64,000 nt of DNA from Pollenia angustigena (GCA_930367215.1 OV884056.1:48112308-48176307); one strand, 5' to 3'; shown: positions 1-10,936, counted from the first letter of the stretch. Numbers and translations: made by a program. The notes: generated by a model from the sequence alone, not told the origin.

Positions 1-220
1 TCAATATTATTTTCTCACTCACTCACATGTTTACGTTGAGTTAAAAAGCTTCATTGTTTCTTTTACTTTTTAAAAGTTTGTTATAAAAGGAAGTATTTCT
101 ATTGTTGTAGTTGTTTCTTTGGCCAGAGTGATGAATTTATGAATATTATTTTTGTCAAGCTAATAGGGCCTAAATTTCTTCAATGTAAATAAAATTCAAT
201 TTTTAATTACAATATTTTGT

Positions 221-260
221 TCCCGACGTTTCGTCGATTGTTTGTCGACTTTTTCAAGGG
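221..260 (-). ncRNA. degenerate hammerhead-ribozyme-like motif in PLE terminal region
   Basis: On the minus strand a 5-bp stem GTCGA/TCGAC with a 7-nt loop is followed directly by CGAAACGTCGGGAAC. PLE terminal repeats are known to carry type I hammerhead ribozymes with the core CUGANGA, stem II, GAAA. Here stem II and GAAA are intact, but the first core box reads CTTGAAAAA and is degenerate. Self-cleavage is therefore doubtful. The motif still helps place the 3' end of the PLE. Confidence 0.4.
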
Positions 261-450
261 ATTGTCTATTTAAAAATTATAAAAACAATAAAATAAATAC
301 AATAATGTACCACATAAACATTAAAGACTTACAATATGAAAATTTAATCACATTAAAAAGTTTTAGATGTACTCAGGATCATACAAATATAAAAATTAAT
401 TTTAATATTAAAAAAATACATATTACTTTAAACTTTAAATATATCACAGC

Positions 451-1495
451 TTAAGTAATGGCAACAATATAGCTCGCATTTATTTTGTTCGTGTCTTCCT
501 TCAAATTCATTGTTCTATTAATTTGTTGTTGGATTCTTAGGCTTTCAATTGTGTACCTCTTTCTTTCTTTATTTTCTTTATCTAGAATTTTTACATCATC
601 GAACCTAATTGTGTGACCAGTATGTAGGATGTGTTGTGCTAGTGCTGTTGTCTGTTTTCTCCGCATTATGTCCATCTTGTGTTCTCCCATTCTTGTCTCC
701 AGTGTACGTTTTGTTGTTCCTATATAAATTAGCTCGCATGGCTGTTTGTCATTTCCTTCACATTGTAATTCGTATACAATGTTACTTTGTTTTTGTTTAT
801 TAATTGGCGCCTTAACTCTAGAAAAAATTGTATTTAATGTCAAATTGGGTTTGTATGCAAAACAGATGTTTTTTGTTTTTATTGACGACCGTATATTATT
901 ATTATCGGTTAACCCAGGTATGTATTTTACACTGTAAAATTTGTTCTCTTCTTTTTCTATGTTTGCAGATTTGTTGTGTTTATTTTTGTCCTTATCCAAT
1001 TGTTTAATCGTATTGTCTATCAATGTAGATGTGAGTTTGGTGGGGAAGCTATTGTTTTTTAAAATGTTTGTTATAATGTGTTTGTTTTTATTATGAAATT
1101 GTGTATCACTTATGTTGTATACCCTAGAAATAAAATTTTTTGCTGTGTTTATAATTTGATTTTTGGGTTGTGTAGCGTGGTAATTCATTAACCTTCCTGA
1201 AGATGTTTCTTTAGTGTACCAATCAAACAGAATCTTATTATTTTTGCGTATAATTTTTGAGTCTAAGTACGCGATTTCTCCGTTTTTCTCAATCTCAGTA
1301 GTAAATTGTATTTTAGGATGTTGTTTGTTAAGAATTGACAGAATTGTGTCCTTGTCATCTATGCGAGTTATCGCCAAAATGTCGTCTACATATTTGGCGA
1401 TATATTTAATGTAAATATTTTCATTTTCCAGTTCAGTAATTGCATCGTCAAGTAGGTTGTCAAGTATGATATCCGCTATAGTAGGTGATAGTGGG
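451..1495 (-). pseudogene. PLE polyprotein, C-terminal part (RT palm end, linker, GIY-YIG endonuclease)
   Basis: The open frame enters from the insertion break at 1495 and ends at a stop at 451. Just after the break it carries the RT palm with the catalytic YVDD box (codons near 1380), then the thumb region with a YLDSKI-like stretch, then a linker, and finally a GIY-YIG nuclease whose core reads LIYIGTTKRTLETRMGEH (about residues 217-234 of the 308-residue stretch below 1377). A CEGNDKQPC cysteine pair just upstream of the nuclease fits the zinc-binding linker of GIY-YIG PLEs. GIY-YIG PLEs use this nuclease to nick target DNA for priming. No internal stops are visible. The gene is broken only because the LTR element separates it from its N-terminal half at 6316-7650. 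Confidence 0.85.
1491..1495. repeat. target site duplication GTGGG, left copy
   Basis: The 5-bp direct repeat GTGGG flanks the LTR element here and at 6316-6320. It lies inside the PLE coding frame and marks the integration site exactly. Confidence 0.9.
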
Positions 1496-1639
1496 TAAAA
1501 GCTTTAAATAAAAATCAATTGTCTTCGTTTAATGTATTTCAAACAACCATAATTTATTTTTCTTTTTTTCTATTTTATATGATATATTTAGGAAATGTTT
1601 CCTTGATCATTTTTAAATATTTTTAGTACAGTGCTTATA
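1496..1639 (-). repeat. gypsy element 1, 3' LTR
   Basis: 144-bp LTR identical to 6172-6315. It should carry the polyadenylation signal for the element transcript. The plus-strand sequence starts TAAAAGCTTTAAAT and ends GTACAGTGCTTATA. Confidence 0.92.
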
Positions 1640-1785
1640 ACTCGGCCACGCTCCTTCTCTCACGTCCTCGTGAAGCATCTGAAATTATATTTTATTAATA
1701 TTAACATAGATCATTTTTATTATTATTTTCGTTTTTATAACCATAACAAGAATATCGTTTCTTATACACAGTTTTATATTTTTCT
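1640..1785 (-). other. gypsy element 1, 3' untranslated region with polypurine tract
   Basis: This is the noncoding stretch between the pol stop and the 3' LTR. Next to the LTR the minus strand is purine-rich (GAGAGAAGGAG at about 1651-1661), as expected for the plus-strand primer used in reverse transcription. Nothing else is visible. Confidence 0.6.
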
Positions 1786-4700
1786 TTAATCATCGCACAC
1801 ATACGGATTATATAATTTAATTTTATCTGAGGAAGTTATTCCCTCATATGGTCTCTGTGATCTATTAGCACCTGGCATATCCCTTATAACATATCTATCA
1901 TTCCCTAAATGTTTTACAATCTGATAAGGTCCATTATATTTTGGTAGAAGTTTCCTATTTCCCTCGATAAGTTTTGTTTTCCTAACAAGAACTAACTGCC
2001 CCTTTTTATAAATATCACTCGGTTTTCTCCTCCGGTCATATCTTTGTTTCTGATATTGTTGCACAGTTTCTATCACTGAGTTTGCTTGTCTTCTAACATT
2101 TACGACATCTTTAGTTTCAATTTCATACACTTCGTTACTTAAATATGAATCATATTTTCCCCTTGGTAAAAACCCAAATAAAAGTTCGTTGGGTATTTTC
2201 CCTGTTGATTTGTTCACGGTAGAATTTAGTCCCCATTGAATATCATTAATAGATTCATCCCACTTTTTTTCATTTTCAACAGATGAACTCAAGGCAGATA
2301 AAATCGTCCTATTATATCTTTCTGCCTGTCCATTAGCACGTGGAGTTGCCGTCGCATTATGTATTATTTTTATTCCGTACCTTTGGGAATATGCCATAAA
2401 TTTATGACAAGTAAATGTACTAGCTCTATCACAAATCAATCTTCTGGGAACTCCAAAAATTCTTATAAATTCATCTAAAAATTTTATAAAAGGTTCTATT
2501 TTTGTATTCCGCACTGCTTTTAACATAACAAATTTTGTAAACCCATCCACCAAAACAGTTAGATACATATTATTATGTACACTTTTCGTAAATGGGCCAA
2601 TATGGTCAACATGAACGGTATCAAAAGGTATGTTACTTTTATCAATTGGATGCAACATTCCTGCTTGTTTACCAGAAGGCACCTTATTATAAGAACACGG
2701 GAGACAACATGCAATATAACGTTTAACATAACTTTTCATATTAGAAAACCAGTACTTTTCTTGTATACAAGAGATCGTTTTCTCTAAAGAAAAATGCCCA
2801 ATTTTGTCATGATGATTAAATAGAATTTCCCTTCTCGAAGATTTTGGAACCACCCACCTACTACCGTTTTTCGTTTTCCTATATAACCTACCCTTTCTTA
2901 GAATATATTCACTATGTATCTGTTTTTGCTCTTTATCTGTTGGAACCTTCTTTAATGTTTCAATAAGAAATCTGCATCTTTCATCATTTAGCTGCAAAGC
3001 TAATATCCAATCCATTTCAGTAATATCTACGCATAAAACATCCACCGGGTTTCTACTTAATGCATCAGCATGTGCCATTTGAGACCCTTGCCGATATTCC
3101 ACAACAAAATTAAATTCTTGAATAGTTAGCCACCATCTCGCAATCCGAGGAACAAGATCTCTCTTTGTAAAAGCAGTTCTTATAGAGGAACAATCTGTGA
3201 CTACTTTAAACTCTATCCCTAGTAAATATACCCTAAAACGTTTTAAAGCATCAACGACCGCTAATGTTTCTAACTCATAAGAATGATATCGCTGCTCCTC
3301 TTTTGTTGTTGTGTGGCTAAAGTATGCGACTGGTCTTAAAGTTTCATCACATTGTTTTTGTAATAAAACAGCCCCAAGTCCCCATTTACAAGCGTCTGTA
3401 TGTAACTCAGTATGCGCTTTTCTATCATACAAAACTAATACAGGACACGTAGTAAGTTTCCTTTTCAATTCGGCAAATGCTTCAATTTGTTCCTCCCCCC
3501 ATTGAAAATTGATTTCCTTCCTTAATAAATTCTGAATAGGCCTGGCTATTAAAGCATATTTTTCTATAAATTTCCTAAAATAACTTGTAAGTCCCAGAAA
3601 CTGACGAACCTCATGAAGATTCCGAGGACTTGGGAAGTTACTAACAGCATTAATCTTTTCTTTTCCTGGTTTCACGCCTTCTGCATCTATTTCAAATCCT
3701 AAATACTGTATTGTACTTTGCAAGAAAAAACATTTTTTTAATTTCAGTGTTGCACCGTTTTGCATTAACCTTCTTAAAACTATTTCTAAATTCTGAAAAC
3801 CTCGATCAACCGTGTCTGATGGAATTAAGATGTCGTCCATATAAACCATAGCAGTAGTAAATCTCAGATTTCCAAGCATTTTATTCATGGTTCGTTGAAA
3901 AACAGCTGGAGCATTTACCAAACCAAATGGCATTCTTAAAAACTCATAATGCCCATCAGGTGTTATAAACGCAGTTTTTTGGACCGAACTCTTATCTAGT
4001 GAGATTTGATAGTAACCACTTGCGCAATCTAAACTAGTAAAATATCTGCTTCCTCTCAATCTATCAATTTCATCATCCATTCTTGGCATTGGAAAAGCTT
4101 CTTTTACTGTTTTCCGATTCAGAGCTCTGAAATCAATGCACATCCTATATTCCCCTGTTTTCTTTTTAACCAAAAGAATAGGACTAGAATAAGGAGATGA
4201 TGAATCTTGAATAAGGTCAGCTTTTTTTAAATTATCTATCATGTCACGAACGATTTCTCTTTCCGACCATGACATTCGATATGGTTTATATGAAACCGGA
4301 GTTTCATCACTTAACTTTATTTTCATTTGTACGTCCCTTATATTTCCTAATTCTGACATATCCTGAGCGAAACAGCTCCTGTATTTATTAATCAAGGCAA
4401 ATAATCGCTCTATATTTGTATCATCTAAGTGCGTTGCCTGAGAAACAACTTCACTTTTCAACAACGGTTGCACAGTACTAGATTTTACCGTATAGTTCGA
4501 ATATCCGCATTCATTATCTAAACTACAAGGATAAACTCTTCCAATTCGAAACCCCTTTTTAAAACATAAATCCTTACACGACTCATTTTCTATTAAAATC
4601 AATCCTATACTACCAACCACACATCTAGGAATTCTGTACTCGTTTTTCGGCTTACTAACGAACATGTCGTCCAGAAAAAAACATGAGTCAGAAATTTTCT

Positions 4701-6123
4701 CTGTAGAAACTTCCACAAAGCCAGCATGTTCTTTAGGAATAATAACTGTTTTGCTAATCCAAAGGGAACACTTTTCTTTTGATGTGCAATCATAATCTAA
4801 AAAATGCCCAACTTGTTTAGTTAATAATCTAACGGTATTGTTCTCCACTACCATTATCACAGATTCATGATTAATAAATGGTTGACCAATAAGGATATCA
4901 ATTTCCTGAGCATAGTCGGGAACAATAAAGATTGTAACAAATGCTGATGCTGAATCTACATCCAATTTAACGAATAGTTTAGAAGTTACAGATACAACTG
5001 AGCCTCCATATCCTATAACTTGTATACTACAACTTTCAAAAGCTATATGTAATGCATTTGCCTTGCACTGTCTTATCAATATTACTGAGCAACCGGTATC
5101 AATAAAACCTTTCATTGAAATATCATTTACCTTGCAATCCATAAAATAGCACTTTTTAAAATACTCTGATTTTTTCTTATTATTAATAAACAATATTGGT
5201 GACTTACTTTTTTTTAAACAATCCCGTGTATAATGTCCCCATTTTCTGCAATTATCGCATTTCTTGAGAGCATTTTGACACTTGCTCGCATAATGTCCTG
5301 GTTTCTTGCAGTTAAAGCATATTACTTTCTTCAAATCATGATTAGAACCATCTTCAATTAAAGTGATGGTTTGTCCATCAATCCGCCTATTTTTGGATTG
5401 AATCCCCATATCATGCGGAAATGTTGATAAATAATGACCAAATAGATCCTCCGGAGTTTGAAATCTCCCAGCCCTTGCACTTACTTGAATACTTCCACTT
5501 GGCAATCCATCAATTATGCATGATACAGCATCCTTTCCAGATATCTTGCAAGTGTCAGCCAAAATTTTCTTTTCGAAATAGTAGTTCGTCATTGATTCCG
5601 ATGGAAGTTTAACACGTTTCATTAATCGCTTAAGATTTTCAGAAAAATCTTGGTGGACTGGAAATGATTGACATAGCACGGATTTCCATTCTTCCCATGT
5701 TGAGACATATTCATTTAAATTTTCAAACCAAGTTCGTGCTAGACCTTTCAATCTATTTTGCATAGCAAATATTTTCTGACAATCATTCCAACTATGAATC
5801 TCACCAATTTGATCAATCTTATTCAACCATAAAGACACAGGCAAATTTATTGATCCAGGCTCAAATTCTGGAATACAGTCAATTTTAAAAGTGCCATTGC
5901 TTCCTAAATATCCCTGTCGTTTCTCGCTCAAAGTCTTCACCAAACTTTCCAATGCATTAATGCGTGTGGTCAATTCAGTTTCATCCACAATTATTTGAGC
6001 TTGTACTTCAGGACCATCCGAAGGAAGGACTCGATTTTGCGAACTTCCACGCAGTTCAGAATGTTCTATTGATGCCCTTCGCATATTAGTAAATACGTTC
6101 CGTTTTCTAGTTGCTCTTGGCAT
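1786..6123 (-). CDS. gypsy element 1 Gag-Pol polyprotein (single frame)
   Basis: The 1445-residue frame starts at the first ATG after the 5' LTR. Domains in order: retrotransposon Gag (about residues 75-240); two CCHC zinc knuckles (about 269-302); aspartic protease with active site DTGC (about 342-345); reverse transcriptase with LRMPFGLVNAPAVF and catalytic YMDD (about 761-764); RNase H starting at TDACKWG (about 907); integrase with an HHCC zinc finger (about 1104-1143) and catalytic D1173, D1232, E1268 in DD35E spacing; and a C-terminal GPYQIV module (about 1399). There is no stop or frameshift, so Gag and Pol are made as one protein, unlike the second gypsy element at 11333-17452. All catalytic residues I can check are present, so the copy may be active. 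Confidence 0.95.
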   Translation of the reverse strand: MPRATRKRNVFTNMRRASIEHSELRGSSQNRVLPSDGPEVQAQIIVDETELTTRINALESLVKTLSEKRQGYLGSNGTFKIDCIPEFEPGSINLPVSLWLNKIDQIGEIHSWNDCQKIFAMQNRLKGLARTWFENLNEYVSTWEEWKSVLCQSFPVHQDFSENLKRLMKRVKLPSESMTNYYFEKKILADTCKISGKDAVSCIIDGLPSGSIQVSARAGRFQTPEDLFGHYLSTFPHDMGIQSKNRRIDGQTITLIEDGSNHDLKKVICFNCKKPGHYASKCQNALKKCDNCRKWGHYTRDCLKKSKSPILFINNKKKSEYFKKCYFMDCKVNDISMKGFIDTGCSVILIRQCKANALHIAFESCSIQVIGYGGSVVSVTSKLFVKLDVDSASAFVTIFIVPDYAQEIDILIGQPFINHESVIMVVENNTVRLLTKQVGHFLDYDCTSKEKCSLWISKTVIIPKEHAGFVEVSTEKISDSCFFLDDMFVSKPKNEYRIPRCVVGSIGLILIENESCKDLCFKKGFRIGRVYPCSLDNECGYSNYTVKSSTVQPLLKSEVVSQATHLDDTNIERLFALINKYRSCFAQDMSELGNIRDVQMKIKLSDETPVSYKPYRMSWSEREIVRDMIDNLKKADLIQDSSSPYSSPILLVKKKTGEYRMCIDFRALNRKTVKEAFPMPRMDDEIDRLRGSRYFTSLDCASGYYQISLDKSSVQKTAFITPDGHYEFLRMPFGLVNAPAVFQRTMNKMLGNLRFTTAMVYMDDILIPSDTVDRGFQNLEIVLRRLMQNGATLKLKKCFFLQSTIQYLGFEIDAEGVKPGKEKINAVSNFPSPRNLHEVRQFLGLTSYFRKFIEKYALIARPIQNLLRKEINFQWGEEQIEAFAELKRKLTTCPVLVLYDRKAHTELHTDACKWGLGAVLLQKQCDETLRPVAYFSHTTTKEEQRYHSYELETLAVVDALKRFRVYLLGIEFKVVTDCSSIRTAFTKRDLVPRIARWWLTIQEFNFVVEYRQGSQMAHADALSRNPVDVLCVDITEMDWILALQLNDERCRFLIETLKKVPTDKEQKQIHSEYILRKGRLYRKTKNGSRWVVPKSSRREILFNHHDKIGHFSLEKTISCIQEKYWFSNMKSYVKRYIACCLPCSYNKVPSGKQAGMLHPIDKSNIPFDTVHVDHIGPFTKSVHNNMYLTVLVDGFTKFVMLKAVRNTKIEPFIKFLDEFIRIFGVPRRLICDRASTFTCHKFMAYSQRYGIKIIHNATATPRANGQAERYNRTILSALSSSVENEKKWDESINDIQWGLNSTVNKSTGKIPNELLFGFLPRGKYDSYLSNEVYEIETKDVVNVRRQANSVIETVQQYQKQRYDRRRKPSDIYKKGQLVLVRKTKLIEGNRKLLPKYNGPYQIVKHLGNDRYVIRDMPGANRSQRPYEGITSSDKIKLYNPYVCDD

Positions 6124-6171
6124 GGGATTTCAAATATAAATATTTGTTTTATTTGTATCCCACCGCTGCTT

Positions 6172-6315
6172 TAAAAGCTTTAAATAAAAATCAATTGTCT
6201 TCGTTTAATGTATTTCAAACAACCATAATTTATTTTTCTTTTTTTCTATTTTATATGATATATTTAGGAAATGTTTCCTTGATCATTTTTAAATATTTTT
6301 AGTACAGTGCTTATA
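6172..6315 (-). repeat. gypsy element 1, 5' LTR
   Basis: 144-bp LTR identical to 1496-1639. It should hold the element promoter. It is followed (6316-6320) by the second copy of the GTGGG target duplication, after which the PLE frame resumes. Confidence 0.92.
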
Positions 6316-7660
6316 GTGGGTTCCCCATTGGCATACCAAAGATTTGAGTATAAATGTTTTCACCAAACATAAAATAATTATTGTCATTTAGACAAAATTT
6401 GAGTATTCTTAAAAATTGTGAGCTGGACATCTTAGTATGATTTTTAATAATACTCCATTTTTTCATAATTGTGTTTATTGCCGTCTGAATTGGGATGTTC
6501 GTGAATAGTGAAATCACGTCAAACGATATCATAGTTTCATTACTGTTAATTTTCACGCCGCTCAGTTGCTCCTTTACCCGTAGCGAATTTTTAACATTAT
6601 ATTTGTCAGAAATTATGACTTTAAGAATATTACCAACGTATTTTGATAATTGGTAACATGGTACTTGAACTGACGACACAATAGGTCGTAAGGGTGTCCC
6701 TTCCTTATGTATTTTGGGTAAGCCGTATATTCTAGGTGCAGTAGCCGCAGAACAAAGAAGTTTACGTTTTTCAATTGTATTAATAATATTATTTTTGTAG
6801 AGGTCAGAAATAATGGTATTGTTTTGTTTCTGCAGTTTGTCAGTTGGATCTGCTCTTGAAATTCTGTAGGTGTTTTTGTCTCCTATAAGTGCTTGCATTT
6901 TCCCCTCATACTCATTTTTGTACATAGCTACCGTCTTATTTCCTTTGTCCGCCTGTATAATAATTATGTCGTTATATTTCCTTAAAAGTTTCTTAGTTTT
7001 CTCAAAAATTGTGAGGATAAACTTATCCCTTTTAGTATTTTTAATGCTTCTTTTAAAAGCGGATACATGGTTTGCTAATTTTGTTCTAGCGACGTCCTTT
7101 TCTTTATCAAAATTCCCATCCATGGCCTGTATACATTGCTCTACATCAGCTATTATATGTAATGGGGAGAAGTTATGTTTATCTATTGGTAATGCGAACT
7201 TTCTGCCAAGTGATAATATCCACTTACATTCCATCGGGATATCGTATTTCGTTTTGTTTTCAAACCAGTGGTTTGTAAATACTAATCCATGTAATTTGAA
7301 CTGTTTTTCTTTTAGTGTAGTTAATTTTGCAATGTGTCTCTCCTTAACATTTTTCACTATTTGTTTTGATCTGTCTCTTTGTGTGTTAATAAATTTAGTG
7401 TGGTCCTCTTCTGTTATCATGTTTTTAATACCAATATTTAAGTGATAGAGTTTACGTTTAATAATTTTAATATTTGTATTGGTCTGTGAAATTTCCAAGT
7501 TCAAAATTTTCTTATGGAAATTGTGTTCTATTGTTATTTGTTTTCTTTTTATTGTTGTACATTCAAAAAGATTTCCAACCTGTTTAGTCGTATTCTTTGT
7601 ATGGTTTGGGGTATTTCTATATTCTACACTTAAAAGAAAATTTAATATTATTTATAGCTT
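6316..7660 (-). pseudogene. PLE polyprotein, N-terminal part (N domain and RT fingers/palm)
   Basis: The open frame runs from about 7650 to the insertion break. Visible landmarks are a basic coiled N-terminal region, YGLPKIHKEGTPLRPIVSS (PLE RT motif 2 region), SFDVISLFTNIP with the first catalytic aspartate, and FGMPMGNP at the break. The 3' LTR boundary supplies a stop codon straight after the last PLE codon. An in-frame stop lies upstream of about 7650 and the first ATG codons fall well inside the conserved region, so the true start is uncertain or lost. Together with 451-1495 it makes up one PLE protein. Confidence 0.85.
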
Positions 7661-9229
7661 CTATCTACGTCTAACTGGCAAAGAAATAAAGAAACTACGC
7701 ATATCATTCAATTACCAGAAATTAAAACAAATTTACTTTGAAGTTTTAATAATGTTAAGTACTTAAAATCTTATTACAAGTTTTAAGCTTCGCAAGAAGA
7801 AAAAACAATGCTATTGTTAACAAATAGAGCTTTAATAAAAGTATACGAAAAAATCCTGCATGCGACGTGATAGTCATTGTAGGCGTATGTGTATGTGTGT
7901 GTGCTTTTTTTTTGTTGTTATTATAATCCTATTTTCAGTGGCACTTGTTAAAAATTACTTCAAACATCTGTTGTTTTTAACAATAAATAAGCTTAATCTT
8001 TTTTTTACTCCATCCCCGTGCGTATGATTAATTTCTAAATTCATACTCTTCTTCGTATTAGACGTATGATGAATATTAATTTTTATTTTATTACTAATTT
8101 TCCCATGTTTCTATGTATGGTATGTCGAAATTAAGACAATATAATTTTCAAATATTTTAATTAAACACTTTTGTTTAAACAAAATACCATTTTACCCTGT
8201 CATTCTCATGCCAATTTCCACTAGAGACATTTGCGCATATAATTGGCATAAATCATGCCTCTTTAAAAAAAAAATTTAATTAAATCTTGTTTTTTATGTT
8301 CGTTTATAATTGTTAAAGGAGGTTTTCAGATATGCAAATAATTGCCGCAAAAAGAATAATTAAGATTCACAGAAGTTAGAAAAATGTAGAGGAAATAATT
8401 GTAGTCGTTAAATTTAAACAGGAAAAAAAAACAAATTCAAATTCAAATAAATGTAAATGTGGTTTTGCCCTGTCTCAAAAGCGAAAGAACTTAATTAAAA
8501 CCAACTGAATTTTAATGAATTTTTCATTTATGGTTTGATTTCATTTGCCAAAAGAGATTGGAGAAAAGTTTGCAATACAACATAAAATCTTCCTGGTTTT
8601 GTATGCAACAACATGCTTAAAGCCTGGTTAATTTATTAAAGGGACTAATTATAAAATTGTAAACCACATGTAACTGGCAAACATTGATTTTACTTGCTAA
8701 TTAGATAAATAAAACAAAATGAAAAAAAGTATTTTGAAATGATTTGATAATTATTTTTTGGTTTTCTGGAATAGAACATGTTTTGGTTTAGAATAACAAA
8801 ACAATTAGTAAAATGACACACAAATCATGAGCTTTATACTCTGGAAGCTTGTTATCTTTTTTGTTTTATTGACCTTTAAGGAGAATTCTTTTTTTGCTCT
8901 AATGCAAATTCACTTATGTAAGACTTGATCAAATATACTTCAAAGAGTAATTTACAACCACAGATCTAAATTGAGCAATTTAGTTCTTCAGTATTGATTG
9001 AACAGATACTAAAAGCTCAGAAATCCTAGTTGGAAATTCACATCATAATACTTAAAAAAAAACTCGACTTCCCCACAATTGCAACATATCACCTTCTTGG
9101 ATTTTAGTTCACTTTTGTATCCTTAGAAATTCAATTTTCGCTAAAATTGATTTAAAATACTTTAAAAGGCCAACACAGAAGCACATTTTTTTAAATAGTG
9201 TAAATGGGTCTGTTCTTTTTCTATTGCCT
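7661..9229. other. AT-rich stretch, no gene recognised
   Basis: Low-complexity AT-rich sequence with short A/T runs and a small (TG)n patch near 7885-7900. The part up to about 7740 may be PLE 5' leader. I see no coding homology, no terminal repeats and no RNA gene. Confidence 0.5.
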
Positions 9230-9665
9230 TGCAGGTTCCATTCAATTGTCATATTGGCTACGTTGTCATTGCTTCTTCTAAGAACATGATGAATCCAACT
9301 CCATTAACGATTGATGATCTGGATACGTTTTTGTGTTTCACCTGCTCTTTCCCTGTTTGAGGTAACATTTAGCCAAAATATCTTGAGAAGTTTTCGTTAC
9401 GAGCGATTAAAGAATGCCTACAAGGATTGCAAGTCGCGAGCTGTGGTGTTCTATGATTCATAGCCAAACAATAGTACGAAACACACGTAACATGAAAAGA
9501 GGCGTAGTTTGGTCCTTAGCTGAAATTAGGGTGATTTCAATACATTTTTTGCAGTGCCCTAAATGCTTAAGTTGCCTTTTTGAAACGATTTGCAAAATTT
9601 TCTCGCGAGCCGCCTGATACTGATACGACACTACCCAGTCATACAAACGATTGCACATCTTCAAG
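9230..9665 (-). pseudogene. RTE-like LINE relic, C-terminal end of RT protein
   Basis: The minus strand reads DVQSFV, stop, LGSVVSVSGGSRENFANRF, which aligns closely with the equivalent DVQSFCYLGSIISTTGGSR region of the better-preserved LINE at 41455-42525. Homology continues toward the C-terminal endonuclease-like domain (region corresponding to WVGHILRR and RRGRP). Several stops and frameshifts break it. Its upstream RT half is at 11030-11280, and a TIR element separates the two. Confidence 0.8.
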
Positions 9666-9832
9666 ATCTAAACGGAAAGAATAACTTACTAAATATGGCT
9701 TGAACCAAAAATATTGTGCATGATTCTCGTCCAAGCCAAAAATTACTTATTCTAAATATACATATGAATGTGTGCCTTGGTTTAAGCAAAATGTTTGTTT
9801 ATTTAAAAACATTTTACTAAATATGAAAAAAA

Positions 9833-10936
9833 AACAAGTTAGAGTGCTATATTCGGCTGTGCCGAATCTTTGATACCCTCCACCGACAGTTCGAATGTTT
9901 AAAGAGTAATATCTGCATGATGTTATTATTATCTTAAACTGTGACGATTTGTTATTAATTATGGATTTAGGCGACTAAACTGTTTTCCGGTAGTAGGGTT
10001 TATATGGGGCCTAGGGTAAATTATGGACCGATCTTCACAAAATTTCACAGTCTTTTTCTCAGTTCTATAAAATTTTGATGTACCAAATTTTGTTATGATT
10101 GCATTATTTTTTACGGATTTAGGCGTACTAAACTGTTTTCCGGGAGTAGGGTTTATATGGGGCCCAGGGTAAATTATGGACCGATCTTCACGAAATAACA
10201 CAATTTTATTTCTTGTCCAATAAAACTTTGATGTACCAAATTTTCTTATGATAGCATTATTTTTTACGTTTTTAGGCGTACTAAGTTGTTTTCCGGAAGT
10301 AGGTTTTATATGGGGCCTATGGTAAATTATGGACCGATCTTCACGAAACTTAACAGTTTAATTTCAAGTCCTATGTTACTGTGACTTGCCAAAATTTGTA
10401 ATGATAGCATTGTTAGTTAGGGTTTTAGGCTTAATATACTGTTTTCCGGGAGTAGGGCTTATATGGGGCCTAGGGTAAATTATTGACGGATCTTCACGAA
10501 ATTTCACAGCGTGATTTTCAGTTGAATAAAACGAATTGTTGCGAAATCTTATATCATTCTGTGCATTTTTCCACCATTTATGTTAGTTTTTGTAACAAAA
10601 TTATCAATTTTTTTTAGGTGGTGGTTCCACATTTTGATTCATAGCTCAGATCCTATTGAACCGATTTTGCTGAATTTCAATCCCAAACTGCTTAGGATAA
10701 CTACAAGCAATTTGACACCAAGTTTGTTGATTTCTTTTGCGTTTTTCGAAAGTGAGCGTGTTTTCAACAGACGGACAGACGGACAGACAGACGGAAATGG
10801 CTAAATCGACTTAAAATTACTCAATGACCCAGAATATATATACTTTATAGGGTCTGAGATGAATAGTAAAAAAGTTTCACACGGAATGACAAACTGAATA
10901 TACCCTCTTCACAACTAATTGTGGTGGAGGGTATAA
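9833..10936 (+). mobile_element. DINE-1-like (Helentron-associated) element, family A, 4-unit array
   Basis: It begins AACAAGTTAGAGTGCTATAT, continues with a TTCGGCTGTGCCGAA hairpin and ATACCCTCCACC, and ends GGTGGAGGGTATA. The ends can pair as a TACCCTCCACC/GGTGGAGGGTA stem. Inside are about four tandem 152-bp units, a (GACGGACA)n microsatellite near 10770-10795 and the ATATATACTTTATAGGGTC module. The module order and motifs match the DINE-1/INE-1 family of Drosophila, which are non-autonomous Helentrons. No coding capacity. Confidence 0.75.
9955..10560 (+). repeat. tandem array of ~152-bp units inside family A element
   Basis: Four diverged units recur with TTATATGGGGC near 9999, 10151, 10306 and 10458, a spacing of about 152-155 bp. 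Each unit also holds GACCGATCTTCACGAAA and TTATGATAGCATT. The same unit occurs about six times in the copy at 29751-31497. Confidence 0.8.

Larger units (their letters stand above)
1496..6315 (-). mobile_element. complete Ty3/gypsy LTR retrotransposon with identical LTRs
   Basis: This is a 4820-bp element transcribed on the minus strand. It has 144-bp LTRs at 6172-6315 (5') and 1496-1639 (3'), a single gag-pol frame, and a GTGGG target duplication on both sides. The LTR pair is identical base for base by eye, which means a very recent insertion. LTR ends read TATAAGC at the element's 5' end and GCTTTTA at its 3' end, an imperfect inverted repeat instead of the usual TG...CA. The leader between the 5' LTR and the ATG is only about 48 nt. 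I could not assign the primer-binding site; the nearest TGG start lies about 10 nt from the LTR. A purine-rich GAGAGAAGGAG sits just before the 3' LTR. There is no env-like frame. The short LTRs and fused gag-pol resemble Mag/CsRn1-type lineages, but this clade call is tentative. Confidence 0.93.
221..7660 (-). mobile_element. Penelope-like retroelement, split by a gypsy insertion
   Basis: This is a minus-strand Penelope-like element (PLE), with reverse transcriptase plus GIY-YIG endonuclease. Coding runs from about 7650 down to 6316, stops at the inserted LTR element (1496-6315), and resumes from 1495 to 451. The reading phase is the same on both sides once the insert and one copy of the 5-bp target duplication GTGGG are discounted, so the PLE frame was open when it was hit. 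The 3' end (low coordinates) carries a GAAACGTCGGGAAC-type segment typical of PLE terminal repeats. The 5' limit is approximate; an in-frame stop lies just above 7650. The Penelope assignment comes from the GIY-YIG domain and the RT motifs. Confidence 0.85.

Noticed and set aside
6870..7445. 191-residue plus-strand open frame
   Set aside because: It is the antisense of the PLE coding sequence and is hydrophobic only because of codon mirroring.
9955..10560. CRISPR-like array of regularly spaced repeats
   Set aside because: Units are contiguous 152-bp tandem repeats without distinct spacers, in a eukaryotic transposon.
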